A stretch of DNA of 64,000 nucleotides from Eubacterium sp. (GCA_022511205.1 JAFLRY010000002.1:43109-107108), one strand, 5' to 3'. Positions 1-9,688 are shown, counted from the first letter of the stretch. Program-made: numbers and translations. Notes: generated by a model from the letters alone, not told the origin.

Positions 1-112
1 GCTTATGCTCATCAAGAGAAGTGGCAATAATATTTGATTTTACGATCCTTCCGTCCTCAACCACTGACGCGGCGGTCTCGTCACAGGAGGATTCAATTCC
101 CAGAATTTTCAT
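1..112 (-). CDS. tsaD: TsaD, tRNA t6A37 threonylcarbamoyltransferase (N-terminal fragment)
   Basis: Only the first 37 codons are present; the gene runs off the left edge. The start reads [14 protein letters not shown], the ASKHA-fold opening typical of TsaD (Gcp/YgjD), which with TsaB and TsaE transfers the threonylcarbamoyl group to A37 of ANN-decoding tRNAs in the cytoplasm. The ATG at 110-112 lies inside the last codons of the upstream membrane-protein gene (20-base overlap), so the two are probably translationally coupled. The rimI gene two places upstream fits the usual tsaB-rimI-tsaD clustering of Firmicutes. Identity is sure from the N-terminus alone; metal-binding His residues lie outside the window. 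Confidence 0.93.
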   Translation of the reverse strand, partial: MKILGIESSCDETAASVVEDGRIVKSNIIATSLDEHK

Positions 113-1502
113 ATAAGTCCTCTGTTGTTCTGATTTCTTTTATTTCTTTATTGTACTTTTCTGCTATTTCCTCAAGCTTTTGTTGTGTCAGTCCATCAGG
201 AGTAAGCTCCCCCAACTCATAGCTTTTATCACCACTGAAAATAATGTAGGCATTCTCATAAGGAATAAACTCGCCACTGTTGTAGTACCCCTGAAGCTTA
301 CCGATCTCAATCTCCTCATATGGTATACTGCAAAATCTTAATGAATCATCAATAAATTTTACACTCGTATCGTAATATCCGATATCGGAAACGGAAAGCA
401 GAATAGATAATGCAAACATTACAAAAAAGAATACGACGACAAACGCCCCCATTGCTTTTTTTACCTTTTTACTGCTATCTCCGTTATATTCCTTATCGAA
501 TTTCGCATCGGCTCTGTTTTTATGCTCCTGCGGAACAAAAAGTATCACCAGTTTTCTACCCACAATCGGAATAAGCATAATCATAAGAAAAATTGCGCCC
601 AATAAAGAGACACCTATTCCGCTTATCGGAAGAGTGACCGTAATTCCGAAAATCTCCAGATACGATCCAAACGTTGTAGCCCCATTGAAAATCACTGCGT
701 GCAAGCCTAAAGACAGCAAGAAAGATAACACCACGCTCACCGCAAATAACAAAACGTATACCTTTATCTTCGTTTTTTTATAAAGCTTTTCAAAATCTGT
801 TATATCAGTAAATGTTTTTCTTTCGAATTTGTTTCCGCCCTCAAGATATTCCAGTAATCGTTTTTCATATATAGTATCCAGCTTGCCCTTAGCATTTTTC
901 TTTTGAAGCTTCTTCAGCGTTTTTGAAGTTATCTGCCCATCTGAAACAGAATAAAACGGGTGAGTGAAAGGCAACAGAATGATGTCGTCAAGCTCTTCAT
1001 CTTCTTTCCAGTCATCACCGCCCAATGCAGTGTTCATATCGGTTTCATAATTTTTTTCAAGAGTTGAAATATACTCTTCGGTCTGAGCCTTCTCGAGATA
1101 CTCGAAATATTTTTCGGTGGCACTTAAAATATCATCAAGCGCTTTTTTTACGTCATCATTAGATATTAGCGTATCATAATAATACAAATTGAAATCGGTT
1201 ATATTAAAAAGATTAAAAATATCATAAAAAGTATAGGCGTAATCCGTTTTTTCAAAGGAAAAGTCAACATCAATCAAATGTTGCCTCATCCACATAAAGG
1301 GATAATAAGTTATCCTCTGCTCAAACGCGCCGTAATCTATGCTCGCAATAAAGCGCAAAGCGTTATCGTCTGTTTCCTCTTTGAATTCGATATTTCTAAC
1401 AAGATTGCTTTTTGCTGAGTATTTATTTAAATAATCCTTTATACATTCGATAATCCTGATCTCATCTTCGGTCTTTTTTCTGATCTTTTCTTTTTTAGCC
1501 AT
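93..1502 (-). CDS. Membrane protein of unknown function between rimI and tsaD
   Basis: I do not recognise this 469-residue protein. A strong ribosome site (AAAAGGAGG) precedes the ATG at 1502. The first ~245 residues are hydrophilic and charged, with Asp/Glu-rich stretches near 160-175. Hydrophobic segments lie at about 247-272, 282-322 (probably two spans) and 351-371, followed by an outward-facing tail of about 95 residues. No catalytic motif was seen. It starts one base after the rimI stop and overlaps tsaD by 20 bases, so it is co-expressed with two tRNA/ribosome modification genes. This may be only operon membership; nothing in the sequence links it to t6A synthesis. Confidence 0.75.
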   Translation of the reverse strand: MAKKEKIRKKTEDEIRIIECIKDYLNKYSAKSNLVRNIEFKEETDDNALRFIASIDYGAFEQRITYYPFMWMRQHLIDVDFSFEKTDYAYTFYDIFNLFNITDFNLYYYDTLISNDDVKKALDDILSATEKYFEYLEKAQTEEYISTLEKNYETDMNTALGGDDWKEDEELDDIILLPFTHPFYSVSDGQITSKTLKKLQKKNAKGKLDTIYEKRLLEYLEGGNKFERKTFTDITDFEKLYKKTKIKVYVLLFAVSVVLSFLLSLGLHAVIFNGATTFGSYLEIFGITVTLPISGIGVSLLGAIFLMIMLIPIVGRKLVILFVPQEHKNRADAKFDKEYNGDSSKKVKKAMGAFVVVFFFVMFALSILLSVSDIGYYDTSVKFIDDSLRFCSIPYEEIEIGKLQGYYNSGEFIPYENAYIIFSGDKSYELGELTPDGLTQQKLEEIAEKYNKEIKEIRTTEDLYENSGN

Positions 1503-1503
1503 T

Positions 1504-1929
1504 TTAATTCCTCCTTTTCATCAGTATTGCGTTTTCGGTTGGATCGCTGTAATAATTTTTGCGTATCCCCACCTGCTCAAAGCCGAGAGATTTATATAGG
1601 CTGATCGCCGCGGCGTTGCTCTCTCTAACGTCAAGAAAAACGCATTCCGCCTTATTATCCTCAAAGCTTTTTAAAAGAAGCTGAGTGGCGATGCCCTGCC
1701 GTCTGTATTCGTCAATTACGGCAACGCGGGCGATATCCGCCTCCCCGCAAACGCAGTAAACGGCGGCGTAGCCTGCTGCTTTCTCGCCGTCCAGTGCCAC
1801 ATAAAGATGTGCGCAGGCTTTTTTTAGCTCCGCCTCCAGCGCCGCTTCATCCCACGGAGAGGAAAAGCATGCTCTTTCGATCTCGGCAACGTCTTTCATA
1901 TATTCAGTTGAAAATTTCTTTATTTCCAT
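1504..1929 (-). CDS. rimI: RimI-type ribosomal protein S18-alanine N-acetyltransferase
   Basis: A 141-residue GNAT acetyltransferase. The acetyl-CoA-binding segment R-R-Q-G-I-A (motif A, R/Q-x-x-G-x-A) and the late N-A-A-A-I-S-L-Y-K-S-L-G-F-E block are clear; the latter is characteristic of RimI. Role in the family: N-alpha-acetylation of ribosomal protein S18. The start is taken as the ATG at 1929 (M-E-I-K-K-F), four bases after the polA stop; an upstream TTG at 1977 would lie 44 bases inside polA and adds residues unlike the family. No strong ribosome site is seen, consistent with translational coupling to polA. Next genes are a membrane protein and tsaD. Confidence 0.88.
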   Translation of the reverse strand: MEIKKFSTEYMKDVAEIERACFSSPWDEAALEAELKKACAHLYVALDGEKAAGYAAVYCVCGEADIARVAVIDEYRRQGIATQLLLKSFEDNKAECVFLDVRESNAAAISLYKSLGFEQVGIRKNYYSDPTENAILMKRRN

Positions 1930-1933
1930 AGTT

Positions 1934-4528
1934 TTAATGTGCGTCGTACCAGGTTTTTCCGATATTTCCGTCCGCAATAAGGCGCACCTTCATATCGCAG
2001 GCGTTTTCCATTTCCTCAGTAACTATTCCAAGGGCTTTCTGTGCCTCCGCTTCCGGCGCTTCAACGATCAGTTCGTCGTGCACCTGAAGTATAAGACGGG
2101 ATTTCATATTTTCCTTTTCAAGTCTTTCGGCAACCTTTACCATCGCGATTTTAATGATATCGGCGGCGGTACCCTGAATGGGCATATTTCTCGCAACGCG
2201 CTCGCCGAAGGCGCGGAGATTAAAGTTGCTTGAGGCAAGCTCCGGCAGATATCGGCGGCGCTTGAAGAGCGTTTCCGAATAACCGTTTTTCTTAGCCGTT
2301 TCGATCATTCTGTTCATATACGCCGCAACGCCGCTGAAATGATTCAGGTAGCCGTCTATATACGCTTTCGCTTCCCTGTTTGAAACGCCGATATCCTTTG
2401 CGAGACTGAAAGCACCGATACCGTAAACGATACCGAAATTGACCGCCTTTGCCCTTGAACGAAGCTCGGGGGTTATCATTTCCGCAGGCAGACCGAACAC
2501 CTGCGCCGCCGTGGTGCGGTGGATATCCTCGCCGTTGTTGAAGGCGCTTATCATATTTTCATCATCCGCCAACGCGGCAAGAACACGAAGCTCGATTTGG
2601 CTGTAGTCCGCGTCTATCAGCACATTGCCTTCGCCGGCACGGAAAAACTTTCTCATCTCCTTGCCCAGTGGGGTGCGGATCGGGATATTCTGCAAATTCG
2701 GCTCAAGGGAGGATATTCTGCCCGTGCGGGTTTCCACCTGATTAAAGGAGGTGTGAATCCTGCCGTCCGGCGCGATAACCTTCAAAAGCCCATCGCAATA
2801 GGTTGATTTCAGCTTTGAATAGCTTCTGAATTCAAGGATCATCGCCACGATCGGATACAGCGGCGCCAGCTCCTCCAGCACCTCGGCGTTGGTGGAATAT
2901 CCGCTTTTCGTTTTCTTTTTGGAGGGAATACCCATTTCCTCAAACAAAACTACTCCAAGCTGCTTCGGAGAATTTATATTGAATTCGTGACCCGCTTCTT
3001 TGTAGATAGATGCGGTCAGCTCCTTGATCCTCGCAGAAAGCATTTTACCGAATTCTTCAATGCCCTGCCTATCCACCTCAAAACCCGCGATCTCCATTTT
3101 GCCGAGAACAGCGGAGAGGGGCAGCTCGATATCCGTTAAAAGCTTTGTTTGCTGAGCCTCGTCAAGCAGTTTATCCGTTTTTTCAAAAATAGGCTTCAAA
3201 ACCGCCGCGTAGGAGACCGCCTGCTCCGCAACGCCCATTTCGTTTTCATATTTGGGCACAGCAACGCCGTATTCAAGGCAGAGGTGGTCTATAGCGTAAT
3301 TCGTGTCAGACGGACGGAGCAGATAGGCGGAAAGCATTAAATCGCCCGCCACGGCTTCACATTTTATACCGAGCCTCGCGGCAAGGCGGTGAAGCTCCTT
3401 GGTGTTATAGGAATATTTCTTAACTCCGCTTGCAAAAAACTCAGTTATAAAGGCGTTGAATTCCTCGCAATCGGAGGGCATAACCGCTATGTCATCGCCG
3501 AGAGCAAAATACAAATCGGTAATATAGCCGTCCGTGACCGCCGGATAAAAATACGCGCTTTCATTACCTATTTTGCTCAGCAGCTCTTTCGCGTTGGCGC
3601 AAATAGTTTTCGTTATTTTTCTGGGCTTTTCCTCGACTTTTTTGGCGACCGCCTCATTCCTGTCGAGTGAAAACTTATCAATAAGGCTGAAAAGCTCCAG
3701 CCTTGCGAATTCCGCCGCGGCGCGGGATTTATCTCCCGCACCGATCGTGTAGGAAACTATATCAGTATCTATCGGCGCGTTGGTGCGGATCGTGCCAAGG
3801 TCAAGGGAGAGGTACGCCTTTTCCTTATCGTTTTTCAGCTTTTCACGCACGCCCTTTTTAATATCTATATCATCGATGTTTTCGTAGATATGATCGAGCG
3901 TTCCAAAACGCTGAATAAGATCAAGCGCCGTTTTAGCGCCTACTCCCGCAACGCCGGGGATATTATCACTGGAATCTCCCTGAAGCGCCTTTACCTGAAT
4001 AAGCGCCGCCGGAGTGATCCCATACTCCTCCATAATTGCGTTTTCATCGTAAATATCAGTTGTCGCCTGACCCATTTTCGTTCTTGCCAGAAGCACCTTA
4101 ACGCCGCCGTGGGCAAGCTGGAGCGAATCCCTGTCCCCAGTGGCGATAAAGCATTGAGCCCCATTATTGCGGCAGACCTCGGCAAGCGTGCCGAGAATAT
4201 CGTCTGCCTCCCAGCCTTCGCACTCAACAACCTTGTAGCCAAGGGCTTTGAGAAGCTCCTTGAGCACGGGCATCTGTTGGCGAAGCTCATCTGGCATACC
4301 GTGCCTGCCCGCCTTATACGCGTTGTACATTTTATGGCGGAAGGTGGGCGCGTGAACGTCAAAGGCAACCGCCACCGCATCGGGATTGCAGTTTTCTTTA
4401 AGCTTTAAAAGAATATTTAAAAAGCCGTAAATGGCATTGGTGTAGTCTCCGTTTCTCGTTGTGAGAAGCTTGATCCCATAAAAAGCGCGGTTTACTATGC
4501 TGTTGCCGTCAATAACAAGTAATCTCAT
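1934..4528 (-). CDS. polA: DNA polymerase I with an apparently inactive 3'-5' exonuclease domain
   Basis: An 864-residue family-A polymerase. The N-terminal 5' nuclease domain opens L-L-V-I-D-G-N-S and has the W-E-A-D-D and T-G-D-R-D metal-binding motifs. The polymerase part has motif A (D-Y-S-Q-I-E-L-R), motif B (R-x3-K-A-V-N-F-G-I-V-Y-G) and motif C (Q-V-H-D-E-L). The middle exonuclease-like domain has no D-x-E at the first position (F-Y-P-A-V-T-D-G instead) and no Y-x3-D at the last (Y-A-A-V-L-K), so proofreading is probably lost, as in Taq and several Bacillus enzymes. The ATG at 4528 is chosen for the AGAGGT site 6 bases upstream; a longer reading frame to 4603 has no such site. It acts in Okazaki-fragment processing and repair. 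Confidence 0.97.
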   Translation of the reverse strand: MRLLVIDGNSIVNRAFYGIKLLTTRNGDYTNAIYGFLNILLKLKENCNPDAVAVAFDVHAPTFRHKMYNAYKAGRHGMPDELRQQMPVLKELLKALGYKVVECEGWEADDILGTLAEVCRNNGAQCFIATGDRDSLQLAHGGVKVLLARTKMGQATTDIYDENAIMEEYGITPAALIQVKALQGDSSDNIPGVAGVGAKTALDLIQRFGTLDHIYENIDDIDIKKGVREKLKNDKEKAYLSLDLGTIRTNAPIDTDIVSYTIGAGDKSRAAAEFARLELFSLIDKFSLDRNEAVAKKVEEKPRKITKTICANAKELLSKIGNESAYFYPAVTDGYITDLYFALGDDIAVMPSDCEEFNAFITEFFASGVKKYSYNTKELHRLAARLGIKCEAVAGDLMLSAYLLRPSDTNYAIDHLCLEYGVAVPKYENEMGVAEQAVSYAAVLKPIFEKTDKLLDEAQQTKLLTDIELPLSAVLGKMEIAGFEVDRQGIEEFGKMLSARIKELTASIYKEAGHEFNINSPKQLGVVLFEEMGIPSKKKTKSGYSTNAEVLEELAPLYPIVAMILEFRSYSKLKSTYCDGLLKVIAPDGRIHTSFNQVETRTGRISSLEPNLQNIPIRTPLGKEMRKFFRAGEGNVLIDADYSQIELRVLAALADDENMISAFNNGEDIHRTTAAQVFGLPAEMITPELRSRAKAVNFGIVYGIGAFSLAKDIGVSNREAKAYIDGYLNHFSGVAAYMNRMIETAKKNGYSETLFKRRRYLPELASSNFNLRAFGERVARNMPIQGTAADIIKIAMVKVAERLEKENMKSRLILQVHDELIVEAPEAEAQKALGIVTEEMENACDMKVRLIADGNIGKTWYDAH

Positions 4529-4594
4529 TCTGTTACCTCTGAAAAGCGTTTTTATTATTGTATCATAAATCAATGAAAAATTAAATATAAAAAT

Positions 4595-4618
4595 AGCACT
4601 CATTAAAAAACGAGTGCT
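4595..4618 (-). terminator. Intrinsic terminator, bidirectional
   Basis: Inverted repeat AGCACTC / GAGTGCT with a 10-base loop. T-rich runs follow on both strands (ATTTTTATATTT on the minus strand). It ends the M20 amidohydrolase transcript and separates it from polA. Confidence 0.8.
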
Positions 4619-4639
4619 TTTTTCTATGCTATGCGTTTA

Positions 4640-6085
4640 TCATAAAGCGATAGGCGTTGCGCCATCTTCGATAGGGCAAACGTAACCCGAGGCGGACTTT
4701 TCCGAAAATTCTGCTTTAGCCTCCGCCAGCAGTGAGGGATCGGTTAAAAGATCAACGGCAGTAGAAGCCAAAACCTTGGCGGCCGTCATCATTCCCTTGT
4801 GTGCCATATCCGTTTTGCCGCAGGCCACTATTTGCCAGGAATGGCCCGGCACGTCTGCGGGCCAAGTTGCGGTGGTGATCTGAGCTGTTGGCGTAAGCCA
4901 GCTGACGTCGCCCACATCGGTGCTTCCCGGTGTGAAAACGTCGCCGGAAAAAAGAGGCATAAGAAAATCATTGATGGGCTTTTCCATATTTTTCGAAAGA
5001 GCCTTTACCTGTTTTGCTATTTCGGGGTTGTACTTGGCCCCTGTTCCCGGCGGCATATTGCTTAGCGGATAGGTGGCCCTCAGCGCCTTTGCATAGGCAA
5101 GCTCTTTCTCATCATAGGCGGGCAGTGGTGTTTGCTCAAAGTTTTTATATAACGCTTTCTCCAAAGTGAAATTAGGCAGCGTCTCCGCCGTTCCGTCAAT
5201 AAACACCCTCTCAAAGCTTGTGCCGGTCATCAGCGCCGCGCCCTTGGCAATATCGTCCACACGGGCTTGCAGCTCAACAGAATCCGCCACGCGGTTTGCA
5301 CGCACCATATAAAGCACGGACGCCTTTGATTGCACCACGTTGGGCGAAACGCCGCCTGTGTCCGTGATCGCGTAGTGGATACGGCAATCGCTTGTCATAT
5401 GCTCCCGCAGAAACTGCACGCCTACGTTCATCAGCTCCACCGCATCTAATGCGCTTCGGCCGTTGTAGGGATCTCCCGCCGCGTGAGCCGCCACGCCGGA
5501 AAACTTATACAGCACCTGGATGCAGGAATTATTTGTACCTGTAACCACCTCGTTCACATCGCCGGGATGCCAAGTTAACGCAACGTCCAGCTTTTTCCAT
5601 AGACCGTCTCGTGCCATAAACGCCTTGCCGCTTCCGCCCTCCTCGCCGGGGCAGCCAAAAAATATTACAGTGCCGGGTGCGCCGCTTTGCTCCAAATACC
5701 GCTTCACCGCCGCAGCCGCCGCTAAGGCACCCGCGCCAAGCAGGTTATGTCCGCAGCCGTGACCGCAGCCGCCGGGAATAATGGGCATTTCCTTTTTCTC
5801 CCCTGCCTGTTGGCTTAAGCCCGATAGGGCGTCGTACTCGCCTAAAATACCGATTATAGGCTTTCCGCTGCCAAAAACACCGCAAAATGCAGTGTCTATC
5901 CCGCAGAGCTTTTCGGTTACTTCAAAGCCTAATTTTTTCAAGGCGTCTATATAGATAGCAGTAGCCTTATGCTCTTTTAGCGACAGCTCGGGATTTGCCC
6001 AAATCGTATCCGCTAACTCGCAAAATTTCTTGGCGTTATCATCTAAATAATCGGCAAGATTTTTCTTTGATTCTGTTATATCCAT
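4640..6085 (-). CDS. M20 family amidohydrolase, AbgB-like (p-aminobenzoyl-glutamate hydrolase subunit B type)
   Basis: A 481-residue zinc-dependent amidohydrolase. Visible metal-site motifs are G-E-Y-D-A-L, G-C-G-H-G-C-G-H-N near residues 110-120, and C-P-G-E-E-G-G-S-G-K. The long C-terminal block with S-G-D-V-F-T-P-G-S-T-D-V-G-D-V-S-W and P-G-H-S-W-Q is typical of the AbgB branch rather than of short hippurate hydrolases. Likely reaction: hydrolysis of an amide-linked small aminoacyl or dipeptide substrate; the exact substrate cannot be told. No partner AbgA-like gene is adjacent. An amino-acid ABC transporter lies immediately upstream in the same direction, which suggests uptake and hydrolysis belong together. 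The ATG at 6085 is used; an in-frame TTG at 6094 is an alternative, neither with a strong ribosome site. Confidence 0.85.
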   Translation of the reverse strand: MDITESKKNLADYLDDNAKKFCELADTIWANPELSLKEHKATAIYIDALKKLGFEVTEKLCGIDTAFCGVFGSGKPIIGILGEYDALSGLSQQAGEKKEMPIIPGGCGHGCGHNLLGAGALAAAAAVKRYLEQSGAPGTVIFFGCPGEEGGSGKAFMARDGLWKKLDVALTWHPGDVNEVVTGTNNSCIQVLYKFSGVAAHAAGDPYNGRSALDAVELMNVGVQFLREHMTSDCRIHYAITDTGGVSPNVVQSKASVLYMVRANRVADSVELQARVDDIAKGAALMTGTSFERVFIDGTAETLPNFTLEKALYKNFEQTPLPAYDEKELAYAKALRATYPLSNMPPGTGAKYNPEIAKQVKALSKNMEKPINDFLMPLFSGDVFTPGSTDVGDVSWLTPTAQITTATWPADVPGHSWQIVACGKTDMAHKGMMTAAKVLASTAVDLLTDPSLLAEAKAEFSEKSASGYVCPIEDGATPIAL

Positions 6086-6154
6086 TTTATTCAACTCGCT
6101 TAACCCTAATTCAGGCCGCCTTTCGGCGACCTGAGCTTTTCCGATAAATAGCTT

Positions 6155-6895
6155 TTAATATAAAACCTTACTGAGGAATTCCTTCGTTCTATCGTTTTGC
6201 GGATTTAGGAAAAGCTCGTCTGGCTTTCCGCTTTCGGCAATTATGCCCGAATCCATAAACAGCACCCTATTGGAAACCTCGCGGGCGAAGCCCATCTCGT
6301 GGGTAACGATCACTGAGGTCATGCCTGTTTTTACCAAGCCCTTGATTACCTCAAGCACCTCGCCAACCATCTCAGGATCCAATGCGGAAGTAGGCTCGTC
6401 AAAGAGCATAACGTCAGGCTCCATTGCAAGGGCTCTCACGATCGCAAGCCTCTGCTTCTGACCGCCGGAAAGACGGCCGGGATGCTCTTGCGCTTTATCC
6501 GCCAGCCCCACACGATTCAGGAGATCCATTGCCATTTCGTCGGCCTCCTGCTTGGTCTTTTTATTCAGCAGCACGGGGGCAAGGGTGATATTCTCCTGCA
6601 CGGAGAGGTGCGGAAATACGTTAAAGTGCTGAAACACCATTCCCATCTTCTGCCTGTGAACGTTGATATCGACCTTCGCGTTGGTTATCTCCACGCCTTC
6701 GAAGAAAATTTTGCCCTCTTCCGGCTTCTCCAGCAGATTCAGGCAACGCAAAAACGTAGACTTGCCGCCGCCGGAGGGGCCGATAATGGAAACGACCTCG
6801 CCTTTTTTAATATGCTCATTCACGCCCCGAAGCACGTGAAGCGGCTCGCGGCCCTTGATTTGAAAGCTTTTATGCAGATTTTCAGCCTTAATCAT
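6155..6895 (-). CDS. glnQ: Polar amino-acid ABC transporter, ATPase subunit (GlnQ type)
   Basis: A 246-residue ABC ATPase with Walker [11 protein letters not shown]-loop region [12 protein letters not shown], signature L-S-G-G-Q-K-Q-R, Walker [13 protein letters not shown] and switch His in V-T-H-E-M-G-F-A. The F-Q-H-F-N-x-F-P-H and S-A-L-D-P-E forms are typical of polar amino-acid (GlnQ/HisP) importers. It sits on the inner face of the membrane and drives the permease encoded just upstream, with which it overlaps by 8 bases. Substrate is not determined by the sequence. Confidence 0.95.
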   Translation of the reverse strand: MIKAENLHKSFQIKGREPLHVLRGVNEHIKKGEVVSIIGPSGGGKSTFLRCLNLLEKPEEGKIFFEGVEITNAKVDINVHRQKMGMVFQHFNVFPHLSVQENITLAPVLLNKKTKQEADEMAMDLLNRVGLADKAQEHPGRLSGGQKQRLAIVRALAMEPDVMLFDEPTSALDPEMVGEVLEVIKGLVKTGMTSVIVTHEMGFAREVSNRVLFMDSGIIAESGKPDELFLNPQNDRTKEFLSKVLY

Positions 6896-7562
6896 TTGCC
6901 TTCAGTCTCCTTTCAAATACACCAAGCAGACGGCTCAGCACGAAGTTGAGCAGGAAATACAGAACGCCTACGATGAGCAAGCACTCCATAGTTAAATACG
7001 TGTTGCCCTTAACGATCAGGTAAGAAGTCATAAGGTCGCCAACGAAGAAAGTAGACGCCAAAGAAGTCTCCTTGATAACGGTAACAAATTCATTGCCCAA
7101 AGCAGGCAGAATATTTTTAATAGCCTGGGGAAGCACGATACGTCTCATAGTCATAGAGGAAGTAAGCCCTAAGCTGCGCGCGGCCTCCGATTGTCCGCGG
7201 TCTACGGCCTGTATGCCGGAGCGGAACACTTCAGATACATATGCGCCGGAGTTGATAACCAAGCCTATAGCCACGCTACCGAAATCCGATACCGTGAAAG
7301 GCAAAATCTTCGGCACGAGAAAATAGAATATGTATAACTGAAGCAACAGCGGAGTGCCTCGCACCACCTCAACGAATGCCTTTACTACCCAGTTCAGCGG
7401 TTTGAATCGCGCCATACGGCCCAGACACAAAAACACGCCAAGTATTGAACCCACCGCAACGGTTATGAAGGACAGCAGCAGAGTGTATCCCACGCCGGTG
7501 ATCAGGAACACGTCCCAGTAGTTGCTCAGGATTTTTACGATATTGCCAAAATACTCAGCCAA
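6888..7562 (-). CDS. Polar amino-acid ABC transporter, permease subunit
   Basis: A 224-residue permease of the GlnP/HisM family. It has about five membrane spans and the EAA loop E-A-A-R-S-L-G-L, where the ATPase docks. The start is a TTG at 7560-7562: it is placed 8 bases after a perfect AAGGAGG and gives the normal family N-terminus, so this rare start is well supported. It is followed with an 8-base overlap by the ATPase gene. A hairpin with a T-run lies between this gene and the upstream receptor gene, so the permease is probably made in smaller amounts than the receptor. Confidence 0.95.
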   Translation of the reverse strand: MAEYFGNIVKILSNYWDVFLITGVGYTLLLSFITVAVGSILGVFLCLGRMARFKPLNWVVKAFVEVVRGTPLLLQLYIFYFLVPKILPFTVSDFGSVAIGLVINSGAYVSEVFRSGIQAVDRGQSEAARSLGLTSSMTMRRIVLPQAIKNILPALGNEFVTVIKETSLASTFFVGDLMTSYLIVKGNTYLTMECLLIVGVLYFLLNFVLSRLLGVFERRLKAND

Positions 7563-7589
7563 AGCAGAAACCTCCTTTTACAAAAAAAC

Positions 7590-7614
7590 GCACGGTCGGG
7601 ATTTCCGGCCGTGC
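7590..7614 (-). terminator. Intercistronic terminator/attenuator in the amino-acid transporter operon
   Basis: On the minus strand GCACGG-CCGG pairs with CCCG-ACCGTGC around an AAAT loop, followed by GTTTTTTTG. It lies 20 bases after the receptor stop and ahead of the permease ribosome site, a layout that lets the receptor be expressed above the membrane subunits. Confidence 0.8.
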
Positions 7615-7634
7615 GGAATGGTTAATATTTCAGA

Positions 7635-8519
7635 TTAATTCTCAACAGCGTTGCCGTCGTCATCATATTCGATCTCAGCAGCAGTATCTATACCTGCAAG
7701 CTTGCTTGCCTCGTCGTACCACTCGCCGTACAGGCCTGCCTCATAAGCCTTAGCAAGGATTTCATTTACCTTATCAGTCAGATCGTCCGCACCCTTTTTA
7801 AGAAGGATCAGGTTATTCTCAGCTTTCTCGTCGATCTCAAACTGGAAGCCGCTTTCAACGATGTTTTCGTTACTTGCTGAAATCGCTCTGCCGTTGCCGC
7901 GGGCTACAGCAAGGGCATCAATGTTGCCGTTACGAAGAGCCTCAACAGCAGTTCCGATATCGGTAAAGGTTTTGATTGTGCAATCCTCGGGAAGCTGAGA
8001 GGTGCAAAGATCCATCTGAAGGGAAGCAACCTGTGCGCCAACGGTCAGGCCTGAGAAATCCGAAGCCTGAGTCCACTCGCCCTCGTGCTCCTTAAGCGTG
8101 ATGATGACCTGCTCGGTCTCATTATCGCCGGCATAGTAGAAGTCGGAAAGATTATAGTTCTCGGCACGGTCTGCAGTCCATGAGTAGCCGGAAATGGACA
8201 TATCAACATTTTCTGTCTGCACCGCAACCTGGCTGGCGTCGAAGCTCATAGGCTTGATAACAAGATCAACACCAAGCTCAGCGGCTATGTACTTGGCAAG
8301 AGTCACGTCAAAACCAACGTACTGATCCTGGCCGCTTTTAGAGATATCAACGAACTCCATCGGGGAGAAGTCCGGGGAGAGAGATATGGTCAGCTTGCCG
8401 GGGGTTACAAGATTGTAGGGATTGTCTTCTGTGTTAGTGGGCTGTCCGCCGCAGGCAGCAAAAGCAACAACGATCATTAGTGCCAACAGAACGCAAAGCA
8501 GTTTTTTCATTTTTTTCAT
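7635..8519 (-). CDS. Amino-acid ABC transporter substrate-binding lipoprotein
   Basis: A 294-residue solute receptor of the SBP_bac_3 family. A lipoprotein signal peptide ends in A-F-A-A-C, so Cys23 would be lipidated and the protein anchored outside the membrane. The ligand-binding core shows T-I-S-L-S-P-D-F-S-P-M-E-F, Y-V-G-F-D-V-T-L-A-K-Y-I-A (the conserved G-F-D-x-D/T-L segment) and D-x-S-I-S-G at about residues 105-110. The tail after residue 280 is acidic. It feeds the permease/ATPase encoded downstream. A perfect consensus promoter precedes it. Confidence 0.93.
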   Translation of the reverse strand: MKKMKKLLCVLLALMIVVAFAACGGQPTNTEDNPYNLVTPGKLTISLSPDFSPMEFVDISKSGQDQYVGFDVTLAKYIAAELGVDLVIKPMSFDASQVAVQTENVDMSISGYSWTADRAENYNLSDFYYAGDNETEQVIITLKEHEGEWTQASDFSGLTVGAQVASLQMDLCTSQLPEDCTIKTFTDIGTAVEALRNGNIDALAVARGNGRAISASNENIVESGFQFEIDEKAENNLILLKKGADDLTDKVNEILAKAYEAGLYGEWYDEASKLAGIDTAAEIEYDDDGNAVEN

Positions 8520-8571
8520 TTTAAGTTACCTCGTTTCATAATAAATTATTCTTGTCCTTTGAACGATGGTG

Positions 8572-8600
8572 ATTATAACTCCTCTCTGCCGTCCTGTCAA
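8572..8600 (-). promoter_or_regulatory. Sigma-A promoter of the amino-acid transporter operon
   Basis: Minus-strand TTGACA (8595-8600), 17-base spacer, TATAAT (8572-8577). Both boxes are perfect consensus; the receptor ATG is about 50 bases downstream. Confidence 0.85.
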
Positions 8601-8720
8601 GGGTATTTTTGAAAAAATATACATTTTTTATAAATATTTATTAATTTTATTCCGTATTTTGTGTATATTTCGGATGTTTTTATGCATAATAATGCATATT
8701 CGTATGGGAACGGCAAAAAA

Positions 8721-8744
8721 ACAGGAGGGCTATTGCCCTCCTGT
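8721..8744 (-). terminator. Intrinsic terminator of the zinc-ribbon protein gene
   Basis: ACAGGAGGGC / GCCCTCCTGT, a 10-bp stem, with a run of seven T on the minus strand. It follows the stop at 8759. Confidence 0.9.
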
Positions 8745-8758
8745 AAATTCGTTAGTTA

Positions 8759-9688
8759 TTATTTGATTGCCTTGAAATACTGATCAATTATATTCTGAGC
8801 GTTTCTGCCTGTTTCTTCAGGATAGGTAACGATCTGGATCTCAACAAACGTGCTGCCGTCTTTTATGATGCATAACGTTTCCTCTGTATAATAATCTCCG
8901 TATTCCTCATCCTCAACGGCCTGCGAAATATCAACACAGGTATAGGTCTTGCCTGCGATCTCGCGCTCGTAAACATCAGAAATCTTATAGTTCGTCTCGT
9001 TCTCGTAATAATATTCAGCTTCAGCGCGGGCAAATGCCTCAACGCTCTGCGCGATTTCCGTGGCAGAACCCTTAAAAATGCAAACAGCTAATATTTCTCC
9101 GGTGCTGTAATTGTAGATAACCGTTTCATAGTCATCAGGGTTTACGTTGAAATAACTACTCAACTCATCCTCGCTTGCGATCTTGAAATTGCTGCCCGAA
9201 ACATCGATATTGAGGTTTAAGGAATCGTTAGTATAGCCTGATAAGGATACGGAGCCATCGGATATTGAAGTTTTGTTATCCAAAACATCAAATACGATAT
9301 CAGCGATTTTAAGACCGAATCTTCCGATGAAGCCCAAAACGATTATAACGGCTAAAACTATCGCCCATACGCGGCCCTTTTTCTTGCCCTTTCCAACAGG
9401 CTCCTGATCTGCGGGAACAGTATATGTATAGGAGCTTGCGCTGCCGGAAGCGTCAGCAGTGGCGGGCTGATAATACTCTCCTCCGCCTACGGTGTTATCG
9501 CCTTCGGGGTTATAATATTCGCCGCCCTGTGCGGGGATTTCCGTGTTATCTGTTTCCGGTTGCGCAGAAGCTTCAACGTTTACCACAGTCTCCTCCACTG
9601 CGCCGCTCTCAAAAGTATCAGCGCCGCATTGGGTGCAGAATCTCGAATCATCATTAATCGATGCTCCGCAATTTTTACATGTTTTCAT
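8759..9688 (-). CDS. Zinc-ribbon membrane-anchored protein of unknown function
   Basis: A 309-residue protein. Residues 4-22 form a zinc ribbon (C-K-N-C ... C-T-Q-C), followed by a low-complexity, Glu/Tyr/Gly-rich linker to about residue 100, one membrane span (about 108-130, V-W-A-I-V-L-A-V-I-I-V-L-G-F-I) and an extracytoplasmic domain of about 175 residues that I do not recognise. The linker contains repeated G-G-E-Y-Y motifs. The topology (cytoplasmic ribbon, single span, outer domain) is common in Clostridia proteins with unknown role. No operon partner is evident; the M28 peptidase gene upstream is 24 bases away in the same direction and may be co-transcribed. Confidence 0.8.
   Translation of the reverse strand: MKTCKNCGASINDDSRFCTQCGADTFESGAVEETVVNVEASAQPETDNTEIPAQGGEYYNPEGDNTVGGGEYYQPATADASGSASSYTYTVPADQEPVGKGKKKGRVWAIVLAVIIVLGFIGRFGLKIADIVFDVLDNKTSISDGSVSLSGYTNDSLNLNIDVSGSNFKIASEDELSSYFNVNPDDYETVIYNYSTGEILAVCIFKGSATEIAQSVEAFARAEAEYYYENETNYKISDVYEREIAGKTYTCVDISQAVEDEEYGDYYTEETLCIIKDGSTFVEIQIVTYPEETGRNAQNIIDQYFKAIK

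Noticed and set aside
8566..8766. Open frame of 66 codons rightward in the gap before the receptor gene
   Set aside because: No ribosome site, low-complexity Phe/Ile-rich translation, and it runs over the terminator hairpin and the minus-strand promoter.
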